Part shown: one piece after another, positions 21,008 through 31,880 of the stretch | Numbering within the stretch: the first letter of the stretch is position 1 | How the letters are laid out: the number at the start of each line of letters is the position of its first letter | Position numbers and translations under genes: made by a program | Assembly: GCF_000330505.1 (NCBI RefSeq) | Contig: NW_004443770.1 | Coordinates: 180,330 to 244,329 of the forward strand | Direction: 5' to 3' | DNA: 64,000 nt | Origin: Entamoeba invadens IP1 | Lineage: Eukaryota; Evosea; Mastigamoebida; Endamoebidae | The notes under the pieces: model-generated | Told to the model about the DNA's origin: nothing | The model's input: only the letters and a program-made list of their open reading frames with translations | Database searches by the model: none

Positions 21008-22466
21008 AAGAGTGTTAACGTGATAGACCACTTTTGTGTGGATGGCTTTGAAAATCTTACACATTTTTGTTGTAATTGATATAAAATTTGCCTAAGATTT
21101 TACAAAAAATGGGTTTTTTGGACCGAATTCATAAAAAACCGATTTTTTTAAAAGTTAAAACAGAAAAAACAAATTTTATTTTTAGTCAAAGTCATCTTTT
21201 ACTTTTACCATTTAAATGAATTTGCCGCAAAAAAAAACAATTTTGTTAAAAATTTTAACACTAAAGTTTTTAATTAATTAACTTTAGTTTATTTAATTAA
21301 TTGTATAAACTATATTCAATCAAAAAAATTATTGAAATTGAAAAATTTGAAAAATAACAAATAATTCGTCATAAAATACTGAGGCATAGTTTAGTGTGGA
21401 TAGGTTAAAAAGGTGTGGATGGTAAATATAGACAGACAATCTTCATTGTTACATGTTAGATGAAATGATTAATATGACTTGTATTTTTTGATGGTTTTTG
21501 TTGGTATTTGCCGTATGTTATTGTTATAATTAACTTGTATTGTTATGGTTTTTTAATAACATAAATAATAACTTATGGTAACAATGTGGTAATTTGCCAT
21601 TTACTTTTTAACTTTTTTATAGTAAAAATATAATACCATTTAACTATGTTAATAGAATTTGTTTTGTGATTATTTTGTCATTTTTATGTTGATTAATATT
21701 ATACTATTGTAATATAATTTATTGTTATTAATTAATAGTTTAGTTTAGACATAAAACCTCAATCTTTAACATTTTCAACAAAACCAGAATATAATTTAGG
21801 ATGTAAAACCCGTCTTTATACGTATAATTTGCGCCAACTAAAAGAACTTTATTCAACAAATTTCAATTCCCAAATATTACTATTAAAATAATAAACTAAT
21901 GGAGTGTTTATATAAATTACAATACTATTAGTAAAAAGTGATAATAAATGCATTTTTGAGCCACGATTAACAATTAAATAATATCATTTAAAATTGATAC
22001 TAAAATTAAATATTTTTTAATGCAAAAAACGGAAATTTTCCCAAATTATAATCACATAAATCACTTTTGAAATGTTTTTTCAATTAAAAAAACGACAAAA
22101 ATAGCGTTACATGTATCAAATAAACGGGATAATACACGTAAATTTTGTTAATCATTTTATTTGTTCATTTTGATCTATTCTTATTTTGCCACTCCGAAAA
22201 AAGGCTGAAAATAGCGTTTTTTCTTACTATGAAATTATTGCAAAAGTTGGAAATACTCCTTATGGGGGTATCCATGTTTGTATATGATTTTTGTCCCATA
22301 AATGATTAAAAATAACAATTATTAATTTTAAAAATCATAACATATGGTTTAAAACGAATATTTGGTTTTTTTCGACAAAAAAATAAGAGGCTATCCACAC
22401 AAAATATTACAATCCACAGGGATTCACCATTTCCGTGTGGATATGCTTTATCACGTTAACACTCTT
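21008..22466. mobile_element. Nested non-autonomous element with 18-bp ends
   Basis: AAGAGTGTTAACGTGATA (21008-21025) and its perfect reverse complement (22449-22466) enclose about 1.46 kb without coding capacity. GTGTGGAT occurs near both ends in inverted or direct copies (about 21036, 21393, 21411, 22390 reversed, 22434), like subterminal transposase-binding sites. The target duplication is not clear. It lies within the hAT element, so it is younger than that insertion. The superfamily is unassigned. Confidence 0.75.
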
Positions 22467-22722
22467 TAGTATATTTTTGACAAGGGTTACAAATGAAAAA
22501 TAATAGTAAAAGAATTTGGAAAAATACAGAGCTAAAAAAACAAAGCAAAAATCACCTTATTTGACCAAGATCAGATTATTAATACAAAATTAAAAAAGTA
22601 AAAATAAATCAACAAAACAATTATTATTTGTTTATTGTTATTTTAAATTATTAACATGAGTACTTTTGTAATTAGATAACAGTTTTTTATAGATAATAAA
22701 ATAAAGAACTCAAAAAAATAAA

Positions 22723-23235
22723 ATGAAACGCTCCAGTATATCATGTAATCAGCGTCGAGTATATCAAAAAATGGGTAACAGTCTACTGTCTAAACAATTA
22801 CAAACAGATGAATTTGGACAGTTGGATGATTTTTATGAATTGGCAATGAACTTCGACGATTACATTACAACAAAAAGCCTCTTAATTTAAATACTGTATA
22901 TCTCCAGGATGAAATGAATAGGCTCAGAAAAGCTCCGGATCTTGAGGCTTTCCGTCGAAAGACTCTGACAGAAAAAAGTGGTACTGACACGACGTTTAAA
23001 TCCTTGGGATCTAAGTTCGTCTTTGGACTTACTTGAATATGCACCATTTTTTGAAAGTGGATCTAAACTTTACTGTTTATTAGCAATGTTTCTTGCAATG
23101 TCACTCACCACTGCTATATGTGAATCCAGTCTTTCTTTACTGAAAAGATACAACAAAAACAATTTTGCTCACAATTCGTTACGAGCGAGAATGTACGTCA
23201 AAGACAGACTTCTCAATAAAATGGAACTATTATAA
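22723..23235 (+). pseudogene. Remnant hAT transposase
   Basis: ATG at 22723 opens a 62-codon fragment ending at 22890. From about 22978 to 23235 another frame encodes the hAT C-terminal dimerisation domain, recognised from the pattern SLTTAICESSLSLLKRYNKN, then NSLRARM and a leucine-rich end. The catalytic central region is missing, so this is a deletion derivative that would need transposase from elsewhere. Confidence 0.78.
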
Positions 23236-23502
23236 ATTTAGTAATTTTTATGTTTTGTTTAACAACAACAATTAACTGATGTTTTTAATTTTTATTTTGA
23301 AATTATTTAACACTATCTTGTTTGTTTTAAAGTGGCTTCACAAAATTTTTGTTTTAAAAGCCATCTTTTTAAAAATGCCGATATTAATATATTTTATTAT
23401 CGATATAGATTATTTTCAATTCAAAGTTGCCACGTTTTATGAATTTGCCACGTTTACAATTTTTATGACAAGGGTTTAGAAAAAGGAGGACCCTGTTTTG
23501 AG

Positions 23503-24328
23503 TATAATGTTTTATTGTTTATAGTAAATATTATAAAACTAGAAATAAATTAAACAATTAATTCCAATAAGTTAATCAGTCAAAAGTTCAAAAAAACCAC
23601 AAAAAATTATTTATATGTTATTCAAGATGAACAAAAATATTATTTTTAATATTAATAACTAAATCAACAAAATATGGCAATAAGAACTGAAATATTTTGA
23701 CCAAAACTACAACATATACAATTATATTTTTGACACAACAAAATCAACACGAACTAAACAATAACCAATGTTTTATTAATAACAATTTGTAAATAAAACT
23801 ATAAATTTCCCAAAAGTGTTTTATTCTTTTACTATAAATTACAAAATATCTAAAATGCGTTTTTAATTAACCAATTTACTTTTATTATTATAATTTAAAT
23901 GAAATAATAAATAAAACAATACTTTTTAATAATAATAATAAGAATTAAAAAAAGAATCAAAAATGCAATTTAATACGTCTATAAAAAAATAACAATCAAT
24001 AATAAACTGTGTTTTTACCAAAAAAACTGTAAAATTAAAAGTTGTTTTGCTTTACTTTTTTCAACTGCATTATAATTCAAATTATAGTTATCATAATAAT
24101 ATAATATAGCATTTGTAACTTACAACTCTCCACATCAAAATATAGAAAACCAACACAAGAAAAACCAAAGAACAATCAAATCAATTGAAATTGGTTATAT
24201 CCATTTTTATTATCTTTTGAATGTAAAACCCCCCTTTTTGCGCCACAATATCGCAAAAATAATATCATTTGACCTGAAAACGTGGTTCGTCTTTTCTCAA
24301 CTCCAAAAGACAAAGGAAAAAAGGAATA
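23503..24328. other. AT-rich intergenic DNA
   Basis: Between the hAT element and the NAK-type kinase. No gene or inverted-repeat pair was seen. Confidence 0.55.
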
Positions 24329-25974
24329 ATGGGAAACACACCAATTATCATTGGAAATCAAACACTGTTAATCGAGCGAGAGATAGGCAGTGGTGGGTTT
24401 GCAAAACTGTACTTGGCGCACCCACAAAACAACCCCTCACAGACATATGCTCTCAAAGCTCAGCCGTACTTCGACCAAACCCGACTTGAACAAATTAAAA
24501 AGGAGATAACAATCCACAAGCGGTGTTGTCAGAATGCTTTTGTCGCGAATTTGTATATGTTTGTCTGATATTCATATATATTAAGTCACTTCTCTTGTAA
24601 TAATAAAATAATAGTTATTAAGTTAATAATGAAGTCACAAGTAGATCAGCCGCGTTTTCTAACCCACGAAAGGAAGTTCTTATGTTAATGGAATACTGTC
24701 CGAATACATTAGTCGAAATACTGCAGAAGGGATACCCCAATCCGCTCCCGGAGTCTGCCACACTCGGTATATTTTATCAACTTGCTAATGCAATTTGTTA
24801 CCTTCATTCCCTCACCCCGCCAATAGTCCACAGAGACATTAAAGTCGAAAATGTGTTGTTCTCAGAAGACAGAAAGTTCAAGTTGATTGACTTTGGAAGT
24901 GCAATTGAAGAAAACGCTTTGATTCGAAGACAAGGCGACTGCGCGATAGTAGAGGAGGAGATATCAAAGATGACTACAATGGCTTATAGAGCTCCTGAAA
25001 TGATTAGTTTGTATCAGTACATGCCTATTGGCTGTAAAAGTGATGTGTGGGCTCTCGGGTGTTTAATTTACAAGTGTTTGATGCTTGAAACGCCGTTTGA
25101 GGAAAGTCCCATGAAAATCTGTGGTGCCAAATATGTGATGCCAAATTGCACGTCTTTCATGCAAAAACTCTTTTCGATGATATTTATAGTTAACCCGGAC
25201 GATAGGGCAGATATCTTTCAAGTCCTTGGCGAAATAACAGACGCTACAAAACTCCAGAATCCTTTTTATTCAAAACGAAGACCTTTTACTATTAAAAGTG
25301 AAGTTAATAGTTCAAATATAGTACAACCAAATCAAGGCATTCAAAACACTCAAGTCACACAATCCCCAAGAATCCCTTTGAAAGTCTCTGGAACACGTGA
25401 AGGTGCTCAAATAGAAGAGAAAAAACAAAATATGGAACCTCAAAAAACTCCACAACAAGTCGAAAGAGAAAAAGACACTCCAAAAGAAATGACGGGGGAA
25501 GTCACTGTTAAACCAACTCCACAGAAACATAAAAAGTACAAGAATTATAGAGTCGGCGCAGTTCAACAAAAGGATATTGACACTCAACAAAAGAAAGAAA
25601 CACAAAAGGAAAAGACGGCCGAGTTCGAGCAATTCGACTTCAATCAAAATCCTTCGAGCGTAAAAACTCCACTAAAAATCGAACATGAAAGTTTCGACTT
25701 TTCATCAACCGCTTTCGATAAAACACAAGACACTAATAAAACAGAGACTTTCGATTTCCAGGCAGACGGTCGTACACTGCCTACTTCAAAAATCACTCAA
25801 TCGAACGAACACTTCACTTTTGGAGAGACACAATTTGTTGGTGACGATAAATTCGGGAAGTTCGACTTTAACACTGATATCCAATCAACACCACCACCAG
25901 CTTATTTAAGTACACAAGGCGGTGAATTCAATTTTAATACTTCTCAAAGAGTCCCAAGCAAGTTTTCGTTCTAA
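24329..25974 (+). CDS. NAK-family (AAK1/GAK-like) Ser/Thr protein kinase, spliced
   Basis: Two exons, 24329-24558 and 24645-25974, around an intron of 86 bases (GTTTGT...TAG) that restores the kinase reading at ANLYISAAFSNP. Domains: glycine loop REIGSGGFAKLYLA (about residue 15), lysine in YALKA, catalytic HRDIKVEN, magnesium-binding DFGSA and a MAYRAPEM activation-segment end, the arrangement of AAK1/GAK/BIKE kinases that phosphorylate clathrin adaptors. The C-terminal third is disordered, Gln/Lys/Thr-rich, and carries seven short aromatic motifs of the form F-D/N/T-F or F-S-F between 25625 and 25970. In mammalian relatives tail motifs bind endocytic adaptors, so a role in endocytosis is inferred. 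The start is MGNT; glycine 2 could be a myristoylation site. Confidence 0.85.
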
Positions 25975-26392
25975 TCCCCATTGTTCTGTTTTAAAGGTAT
26001 TTTACTGTTTTGTTTCATCGAGTTATTTTTTAAAATAGTTTTTAAATTATTATTAATTATTATAAAAAATTAATAATATTATAATTATACTACTATTTAA
26101 TTAAAACAATTCTATTAATAATAAAATAGATTATTATTGACTAATAAAACTATAATTTATTTTATTATATTAATTAAATTAATTCTTTTTACTATTTTAT
26201 ATTATTAAGAAATAATATTATAATTATTTAATTTTTTATTTAAAAATAATTAAATAAAATTACACTCTCTATTAAGACAAATTTGCTTAAGTTTGTTTAA
26301 ACAATCAACTTCGTATTACATTTCAAAAGAAAATAAAATATTTTAAACAAAATATATAGTAACATAAACAAATTATCTTTAAGATTTTATTT
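25975..26392. other. Convergent AT-rich spacer
   Basis: Between two convergent kinase genes. Nearly pure A/T from 26030 to 26265. No gene was seen. Confidence 0.6.
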
Positions 26393-29300
26393 TCAGTCAT
26401 CGCCCATCAATTTTTTGAGTCTTTCATTTCTCTTCTGAACGAACGCCTCAATTGCGCTTTCATCCACATTTTCACTCGAGCTGTTCTTTTCATTTTCGTC
26501 GATCAAAGCAACCAACTTCGAAGAGATCTTTTCAAAGGAGTATCTTTCTTCAGGGCTTTGACACCAACAATGGTTAATCAACCCCGACATTCCTTCATTT
26601 ATGCACGTTTCAAATCTGAGTCTTAACCCTGATGTGACGTGTTTCTTAATATCAAAGAGTGATTTAAGTTCTTTAAACGGCTCTTCTTGGTAATACACTT
26701 CCCACGCTGTCACACCAAATGCATACACGTCACTTGCAAACGAATAACAATCCGAATAACATTCTGGTGCACTATATATTGGTGTTCCGAGTCCTTTGTC
26801 TTTGCCATTGAGTTTGAATCTTGATGTTCCGAAGTCAGTAATTTTGACGCAACACGGAGAGCTGTTAAAGAGGGAGTTGACGAGTAAATTGTCTGGTTTT
26901 AAGTCCAAGTGCATTATTTTGTTTTCGTGAAGAAATTGCATTCCTCTTGCGGTGTCAAATAGAATTCTCAATTTGAGGTGATACGGAAGTTCTAAGTACT
27001 CGTCACTCCCCTTTCGCAAATACTCTCCTAATGATCCCAAAGCGAAGAATTGGATGACCATACACACTTGGGGAAGATATGTGACCGATCCTATGTAATT
27101 TGCTATGAATGGATTTCTGAGTTTACTCATCATTTCACACTCGTGGACAACACTCCGCTTCAAGTCAATGGTCTCTTCATCAGTCAAATTCTCCCACCGA
27201 AATTGCTTGACGGCGACAGGCATACTCCGATATTCCCCAAAGAACACAACACCCATCGCGCCTTCTGCTATCGGCTGCTCTCTTAAATTGAGCTCATCCA
27301 TATCAATATGTGTCGATGCCGTCGCTGTGGTATTGATTTTGATAAAGCCGTACATCCGACTCGAGACTTTCTTCAGCAATTGTTCCATTCCAAGTTGATC
27401 AGTCGACGTCCACTCTTCAAAGGTTTTGTCGCGAAGAGTCTGTTCGATCTGCTCGAGCGTTTTTCGGCTCTTACTGAACCAAACGGTGTATGGTATCTTC
27501 ATTCCTTGTAATTTTGTTGTACAAAAAATGGTCATAAAGCACGTGACAACGTGTTTAATGTTTCTTGAGTGAATGATCAAATATTGTGGATCAAAATGGA
27601 ATACAAATTTGGGGTTTGTAGGGGTATGGAAAATGATTAGCATCTTTTTCTTCGAGTTATTGACGACTTGGATTCTCTCAAATCGAGTATCAAATATAGA
27701 AGTCGACGTTTCTTTGTTTCCAAAGTCCAATTCGTCTGGTCCAAGTTTGAATGCGACTTTAGTGTCTTCTTCTATTTTTGTAGCTCCCGAGATGTAGAAG
27801 TGGTACGTCGGTTGTTGTTCTTTATACACTGACAAATCAGTCCGTTTTGTTTTAAAGAACAAAACACAAATCAACACTACAATGACGACTAATAGTAACA
27901 ATAAACCTAATGTACCAAATCCAATAGAGAGACCAAGTGTCTTATCAGACACTCCAATAGCAATACATGAAGTTTTGTTAGTAAGATCTTGTTTAAAGCC
28001 GTTGTAACAATTACAGTAATTATCACAGTTAATACCACCATCGCACTCTTCTTCTCTTCCATTTGGTTTGACATCAATTTGATTGTTTCCACAGGTGTTG
28101 GATTTACACGACCCATTCACTAAAGTGAACCCATCTTCACATAAACAATTCACGTTACACCCCTCTTTGGTCGAATAACAGTTCGTAGCTGTGTCAATGG
28201 AGCCCGACAAACAATTCGGTGAAATACATAAGTGGTCGTTCAACGTGTAATTCTCGTGACAATAACAATTTTCGTTACACCCGTCACTCCCAAAATAACA
28301 CTTCCCTTCTCCGGTACTTCCATCAGTCCACTCCCCTTGATAATAACACTTTTTAATACAACTTTCACCACCATATTTCTCATTACAAATACACTTCTTC
28401 TCACGTGAAGAACATTTACCAAACCCTTCTTCATAGTGGCAGTTGTCTTTACACAAAAGGGTGTTCGCAAATGGAATAGTGATGTCTTGCTCCTCTGTAT
28501 ATATCCCAAACCTCCTTCCCATAGTCTTTCCTTTTGGAATTGCAATGTAAAGTCCTTTAAGGACATTACTATTCTTCCCATACCCTTGACCAACCCACAG
28601 TGTTTTACACTTCGACGTGTTGGTCGTCTCAACTTCTTCCATGTACTTTATTCGGTTATCTGAAGTCGAGTCGATAAGCATTGTGTAGTCGCTATCAAAT
28701 AAAAATCGAATGTAAATCCCTTTCACTAACTTATCTGGCATACAAGGCGGGTAGAAGCTGTAGCCCAGATCATATAAATTCAAATTGAGGGAATAGTACT
28801 TTTTCTTCGCAATGACTTCATAGAAAGATTGAGGGATAACAATGGTCTCTGGGATTTCATATTTTCCAATTTCGTCAATACGAATTTTGACAGACACATT
28901 TGACACACTCGAGACATATACAAAGAAGCTGAGGGACTTCTCTTCTTCCCAACTTGTAGGATAACGAGGAAGTGGTAAAATGAAGGACGTTGTATTTTTA
29001 GTTGCTCGCAAGATGTTTCGAGTAAAGCACCTTTCTCCAATGCTTTTTCGAAAGTCAGTTGTGTCTATCCGAACCTCTTCTTTCACACTTCCAACAAACG
29101 AAATTGAGAAGTTGACATTTTGAGTGTCTAAGTTGAGTTGGGTGAATGGGTAAGTCATCCAAAAACTTCTTCTGTATGAGTCATGTGTATTGTTGTCTTT
29201 GCTTCTGCAAGGTCCCGTGTCATATTTAGTGGTAGATACAAAATTGAGAACAATTTCTTCATTTTTGTTGACTACAATAACATCGTCTGGTACCAAAAAT

Positions 29301-29566
29301 GTTTTTTGTTGTATTAGAGAAGGGTCAATCAATTTGCATTCGTCGTCTACAGGAGTGTACAACTGATTGGTATCACTAATTGCCGCTGTTTCATCATATT
29401 GAGCACATCTGGAACAACTGTTGTCTTGCTCAAACCCAGAGTTACATTTGTCTTGACAAGTGTGAGTCACCAAACACTCTGTCGAACACCCTGGTGTACA
29501 TTCCACAGTGTCATTTATTGAAGAAAGGGTTGTCTGAGTGTAAATTAAAAGTAATAGAAGAAACAT
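26393..29566 (-). CDS. Transmembrane receptor-like protein kinase (TMK family)
   Basis: Type I receptor-like kinase, 1057 residues from ATG 29566. The signal peptide MFLLLLLIYTQTTLS is followed by a CXXC pair, a beta-rich extracellular region, a second block of cysteine-rich EGF-like units (about 380-535) and a membrane helix (about 545-570). A cytosolic domain with the beta-rich segment common in Entamoeba TMKs (about 590-760) precedes a tyrosine-kinase-like Ser/Thr kinase domain (about 765-1025) with VAVKQF, catalytic loop HLDLKPDN, DFGTS and SAPECYS. The catalytic loop has HLD where HRD is usual, and the glycine loop is only partly conserved (EGAMG). Entamoeba genomes encode dozens of these kinases, linked to surface sensing and phagocytosis; the ligand here is unknown. 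Intronless. Confidence 0.92.
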   Translation of the reverse strand: MFLLLLLIYTQTTLSSINDTVECTPGCSTECLVTHTCQDKCNSGFEQDNSCSRCAQYDETAAISDTNQLYTPVDDECKLIDPSLIQQKTFLVPDDVIVVNKNEEIVLNFVSTTKYDTGPCRSKDNNTHDSYRRSFWMTYPFTQLNLDTQNVNFSISFVGSVKEEVRIDTTDFRKSIGERCFTRNILRATKNTTSFILPLPRYPTSWEEEKSLSFFVYVSSVSNVSVKIRIDEIGKYEIPETIVIPQSFYEVIAKKKYYSLNLNLYDLGYSFYPPCMPDKLVKGIYIRFLFDSDYTMLIDSTSDNRIKYMEEVETTNTSKCKTLWVGQGYGKNSNVLKGLYIAIPKGKTMGRRFGIYTEEQDITIPFANTLLCKDNCHYEEGFGKCSSREKKCICNEKYGGESCIKKCYYQGEWTDGSTGEGKCYFGSDGCNENCYCHENYTLNDHLCISPNCLSGSIDTATNCYSTKEGCNVNCLCEDGFTLVNGSCKSNTCGNNQIDVKPNGREEECDGGINCDNYCNCYNGFKQDLTNKTSCIAIGVSDKTLGLSIGFGTLGLLLLLVVIVVLICVLFFKTKRTDLSVYKEQQPTYHFYISGATKIEEDTKVAFKLGPDELDFGNKETSTSIFDTRFERIQVVNNSKKKMLIIFHTPTNPKFVFHFDPQYLIIHSRNIKHVVTCFMTIFCTTKLQGMKIPYTVWFSKSRKTLEQIEQTLRDKTFEEWTSTDQLGMEQLLKKVSSRMYGFIKINTTATASTHIDMDELNLREQPIAEGAMGVVFFGEYRSMPVAVKQFRWENLTDEETIDLKRSVVHECEMMSKLRNPFIANYIGSVTYLPQVCMVIQFFALGSLGEYLRKGSDEYLELPYHLKLRILFDTARGMQFLHENKIMHLDLKPDNLLVNSLFNSSPCCVKITDFGTSRFKLNGKDKGLGTPIYSAPECYSDCYSFASDVYAFGVTAWEVYYQEEPFKELKSLFDIKKHVTSGLRLRFETCINEGMSGLINHCWCQSPEERYSFEKISSKLVALIDENEKNSSSENVDESAIEAFVQKRNERLKKLMGDD

Positions 29567-30465
29567 CAATTTGTTTTACTAGTTTTTTGAGTCTCTTTTT
29601 GGATTGCAAACAATCTACTTGAGCTGATTCATTGACATAATTTGTCGTAGAATTAGTGAAATAAATTAAAAACACTTGGATTTTTTTTCTTATGTGTTTC
29701 TCATTTTCCCAAAATTGTTTTTGGTATGTTCTTATAACTATATGGATTGTAACGGGATGTTATGTATATAATTTATAACAAAAACATGGAGATTGTCGGC
29801 CTTTTAATTAAAAATATAATTTTTTTATAGATTGTCATAACTCTTGCTATTTATAATGAAATAAATGTAAAACATTTATTTTAAAAGTCAATCTATTGTT
29901 ATTATATTTGACAATTTATCGAAATCGCGTACCCTCGTTTTTTTAAAAAATGGTTGTAAAATAAATAGTAACATTTTTCGTTAAAATGTACGAATTTGTA
30001 TTAAAAGCTAAAATTTTTTAGGTTTTTATAAGAATAATAAGTATAATTCTTATTATATTATTATAGAAATTGTAATACCAAATAATTTATTTTTTTTTGG
30101 AGATCAAGGAAATAATACTTTTATCATATTTTTATTATAATATTTCGGTGGTTAAATAATAAGGGCATGACACTGGATTGGAGTTTTTTAGTGGATTGGT
30201 GTATAAAAGGGAAAAATAGACTGAAATATCGGGCACCAAAAAATTGAAAAAAAAATAAAATTTTGAAAAAACAGAGATCGATTTTGCCAAAAAGACTCTT
30301 ATCCAAATAATATTCATTCTCTTTCACGGAGAAGATTAATGATAAACGTGTTTAGGTGATTATTGCCAAGACCGAAACATTTAAAAAAATTCGTAAAAAA
30401 TAGTATTGTTTTCACGTTTTTAAACACAAGAATGTTTTTTTTATTTTTCGGGTTAATTTTTTGTT
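29567..30465. other. AT-rich gene-poor DNA
   Basis: No convincing ORF. Overlapping short minus-strand frames at 30124-30327 look like chance. Confidence 0.55.
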
Positions 30466-31463
30466 TTGTTTTTTATAGTTTATAACGGTATCAGATAAAC
30501 GATCTTGTTAATGATACATTGTAATGATAAGTAATTTACACTACGATCTACAAAATGTATTCCGATATGCCAAGTATAGTTTTATGTTGGTAGTTGAATA
30601 AAAAGTATAGTAAAACGAAAAATCGAGAACTTGAAATAAAATTGGGTTATTTTTTTCAAAATTTTGGGAGATCGTCCTAAAAAGTTGCTGTGGATGGATC
30701 GATTTCGGTGGATGCGTTATAACAGCCACATTTGGGCTATTACTTCAGGATGATTGATTTATGGGATTTTTGACGTTTTCAACAAAATATAATTACAAAT
30801 TCAGCAAATCATGTTCAATCATCCATATTTTATTGTTAAAAATAAAGTTAATTTCTTTTTGTAAAACTTAACTTTTTGTTGTGTTTTTTAATTATATTAA
30901 AAAAAGAAATTTAGTAAATGTTAGATTTACCAAAATTTATCTTTTTTAATTATATTTGATCTGCAAACAGAAATATATTTATAATAAAAATTATTTTCAT
31001 TATTAACTTTTAGCATGTTTATAATATAGAGCAAAACGAGAGTCATTTTAAAATATTTATTTGTTTGTTTTTTATATCGGTCATACAATTAGAGTCAGTG
31101 TTATTTCTTAGGTAACAATTTACAGATTTTACCGATATTTTTTTTGGTTTTTGTTGAAAACGTCAAAAATCCCATAAATCAAACATCCCGATATAATAGC
31201 TTAAATATAGCTGTTTTAACGCATCCACCGAAATCGATCCATCCACAGCAACTTTTTAGGACGATCTCCCAAAATTTTGAAAAAAATAACCCAATTTTAT
31301 TTCAAGTTCTCGATTTTTCGTTTTACTATACTTTTTATTCAACTACCAACATAAAACTATACTTGGCATATCGGAATACATTTTGTAGATCGTAGTGTAA
31401 ATTACTTATCATTACAATGTATCATTAACAAGATCATTTATCTGATACCGCTATAAAAAACAA
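30466..31463. mobile_element. Long-inverted-repeat (foldback-like) element
   Basis: The arms 30466-30787 and 31148-31463 are inverted copies of about 320 bases, beginning TTGTTTTTTATAG, around a 360-base AT-rich spacer. Translating the same arm on either strand gives an almost identical 60-residue string, showing very high identity over its outer 190 bases. The inner 40-60 bases have drifted, and the left arm has a 7-base insertion near its tip. No transposase is present. The structure is like a long-TIR MITE or foldback element, possibly mobilised by a MULE-type enzyme. The target duplication was not resolved. Confidence 0.8.
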
Positions 31464-31813
31464 TTTAAAAAACAGTTTTGTTTTGATATTTTTAGTATGT
31501 TATTTAACAAGTTGTTTTTTTAATAAGGAGCAAATATTAACGAACAAATTTAATTGGAATCAATGTATTCAATTAAGTAAAAAATTAACGATAATATGAA
31601 TAAATTAGCCTGTAAATTAAAAAAAATGTTAAATTAAAAAAAATAATGTTAATAAAAGTATCATAATTAACATATTGAATGATAATAATAACGTAGTGAT
31701 GTGGCAGATGACAACATTTGGTGATATTATTTTTTAAAAAAAATTTTTATTATTTTAAAATAAATGCTTTTTTTTAATGACAAAATTGACTTTATTTTAC
31801 TAAAAAATATTTG

Positions 31814-31880
31814 TATCCAGCAAAAAAGCGTGTATCCACTGGATGGACGCTTATCCAGTGGATAGACGTCCATCCACTAG
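31814..31880. repeat. ATCCASTGGAT palindrome cluster
   Basis: ATCCACTGGAT at 31834-31844 and ATCCAGTGGAT at 31853-31863 are reverse complements and could pair across an 8-base loop. Partial copies TATCCAGC at 31814 and CATCCACTAG at 31871 flank them, as do GGACGC and GACGTCC. It is a GC-richer island in nearly pure A/T DNA. Confidence 0.7.

Larger units (their letters stand above)
20992..23494 (+). mobile_element. hAT element, internally deleted, with nested insertion
   Basis: The terminal AGGGTCCTCC and its reverse complement GGAGGACCCT (ending 23494) are flanked by a perfect 8-bp duplication GTTTTGAG (20984-20991 and 23495-23502), as expected for hAT. The interior keeps only fragments of a transposase, including the dimerisation region. 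A second non-autonomous element (21008-22466) sits just inside the left end, so the original hAT fragment is about 1.04 kb. Confidence 0.88.

Noticed and set aside
23279..23479. 66-codon ORF inside the hAT right end
   Set aside because: A/T-driven hydrophobic reading with no hAT-domain similarity; the dimerisation domain ends at 23235.
30541..31395. Two ORFs with the same 60-residue protein
   Set aside because: They are the two arms of one inverted repeat read in opposite directions; the shared product reflects the repeat, not a gene pair.
31834..31880. CRISPR-like spacing of ATCCASTGGAT repeats
   Set aside because: Only two full copies, palindromic and 19 bases apart, in a eukaryotic context; no direct-repeat/spacer pattern.
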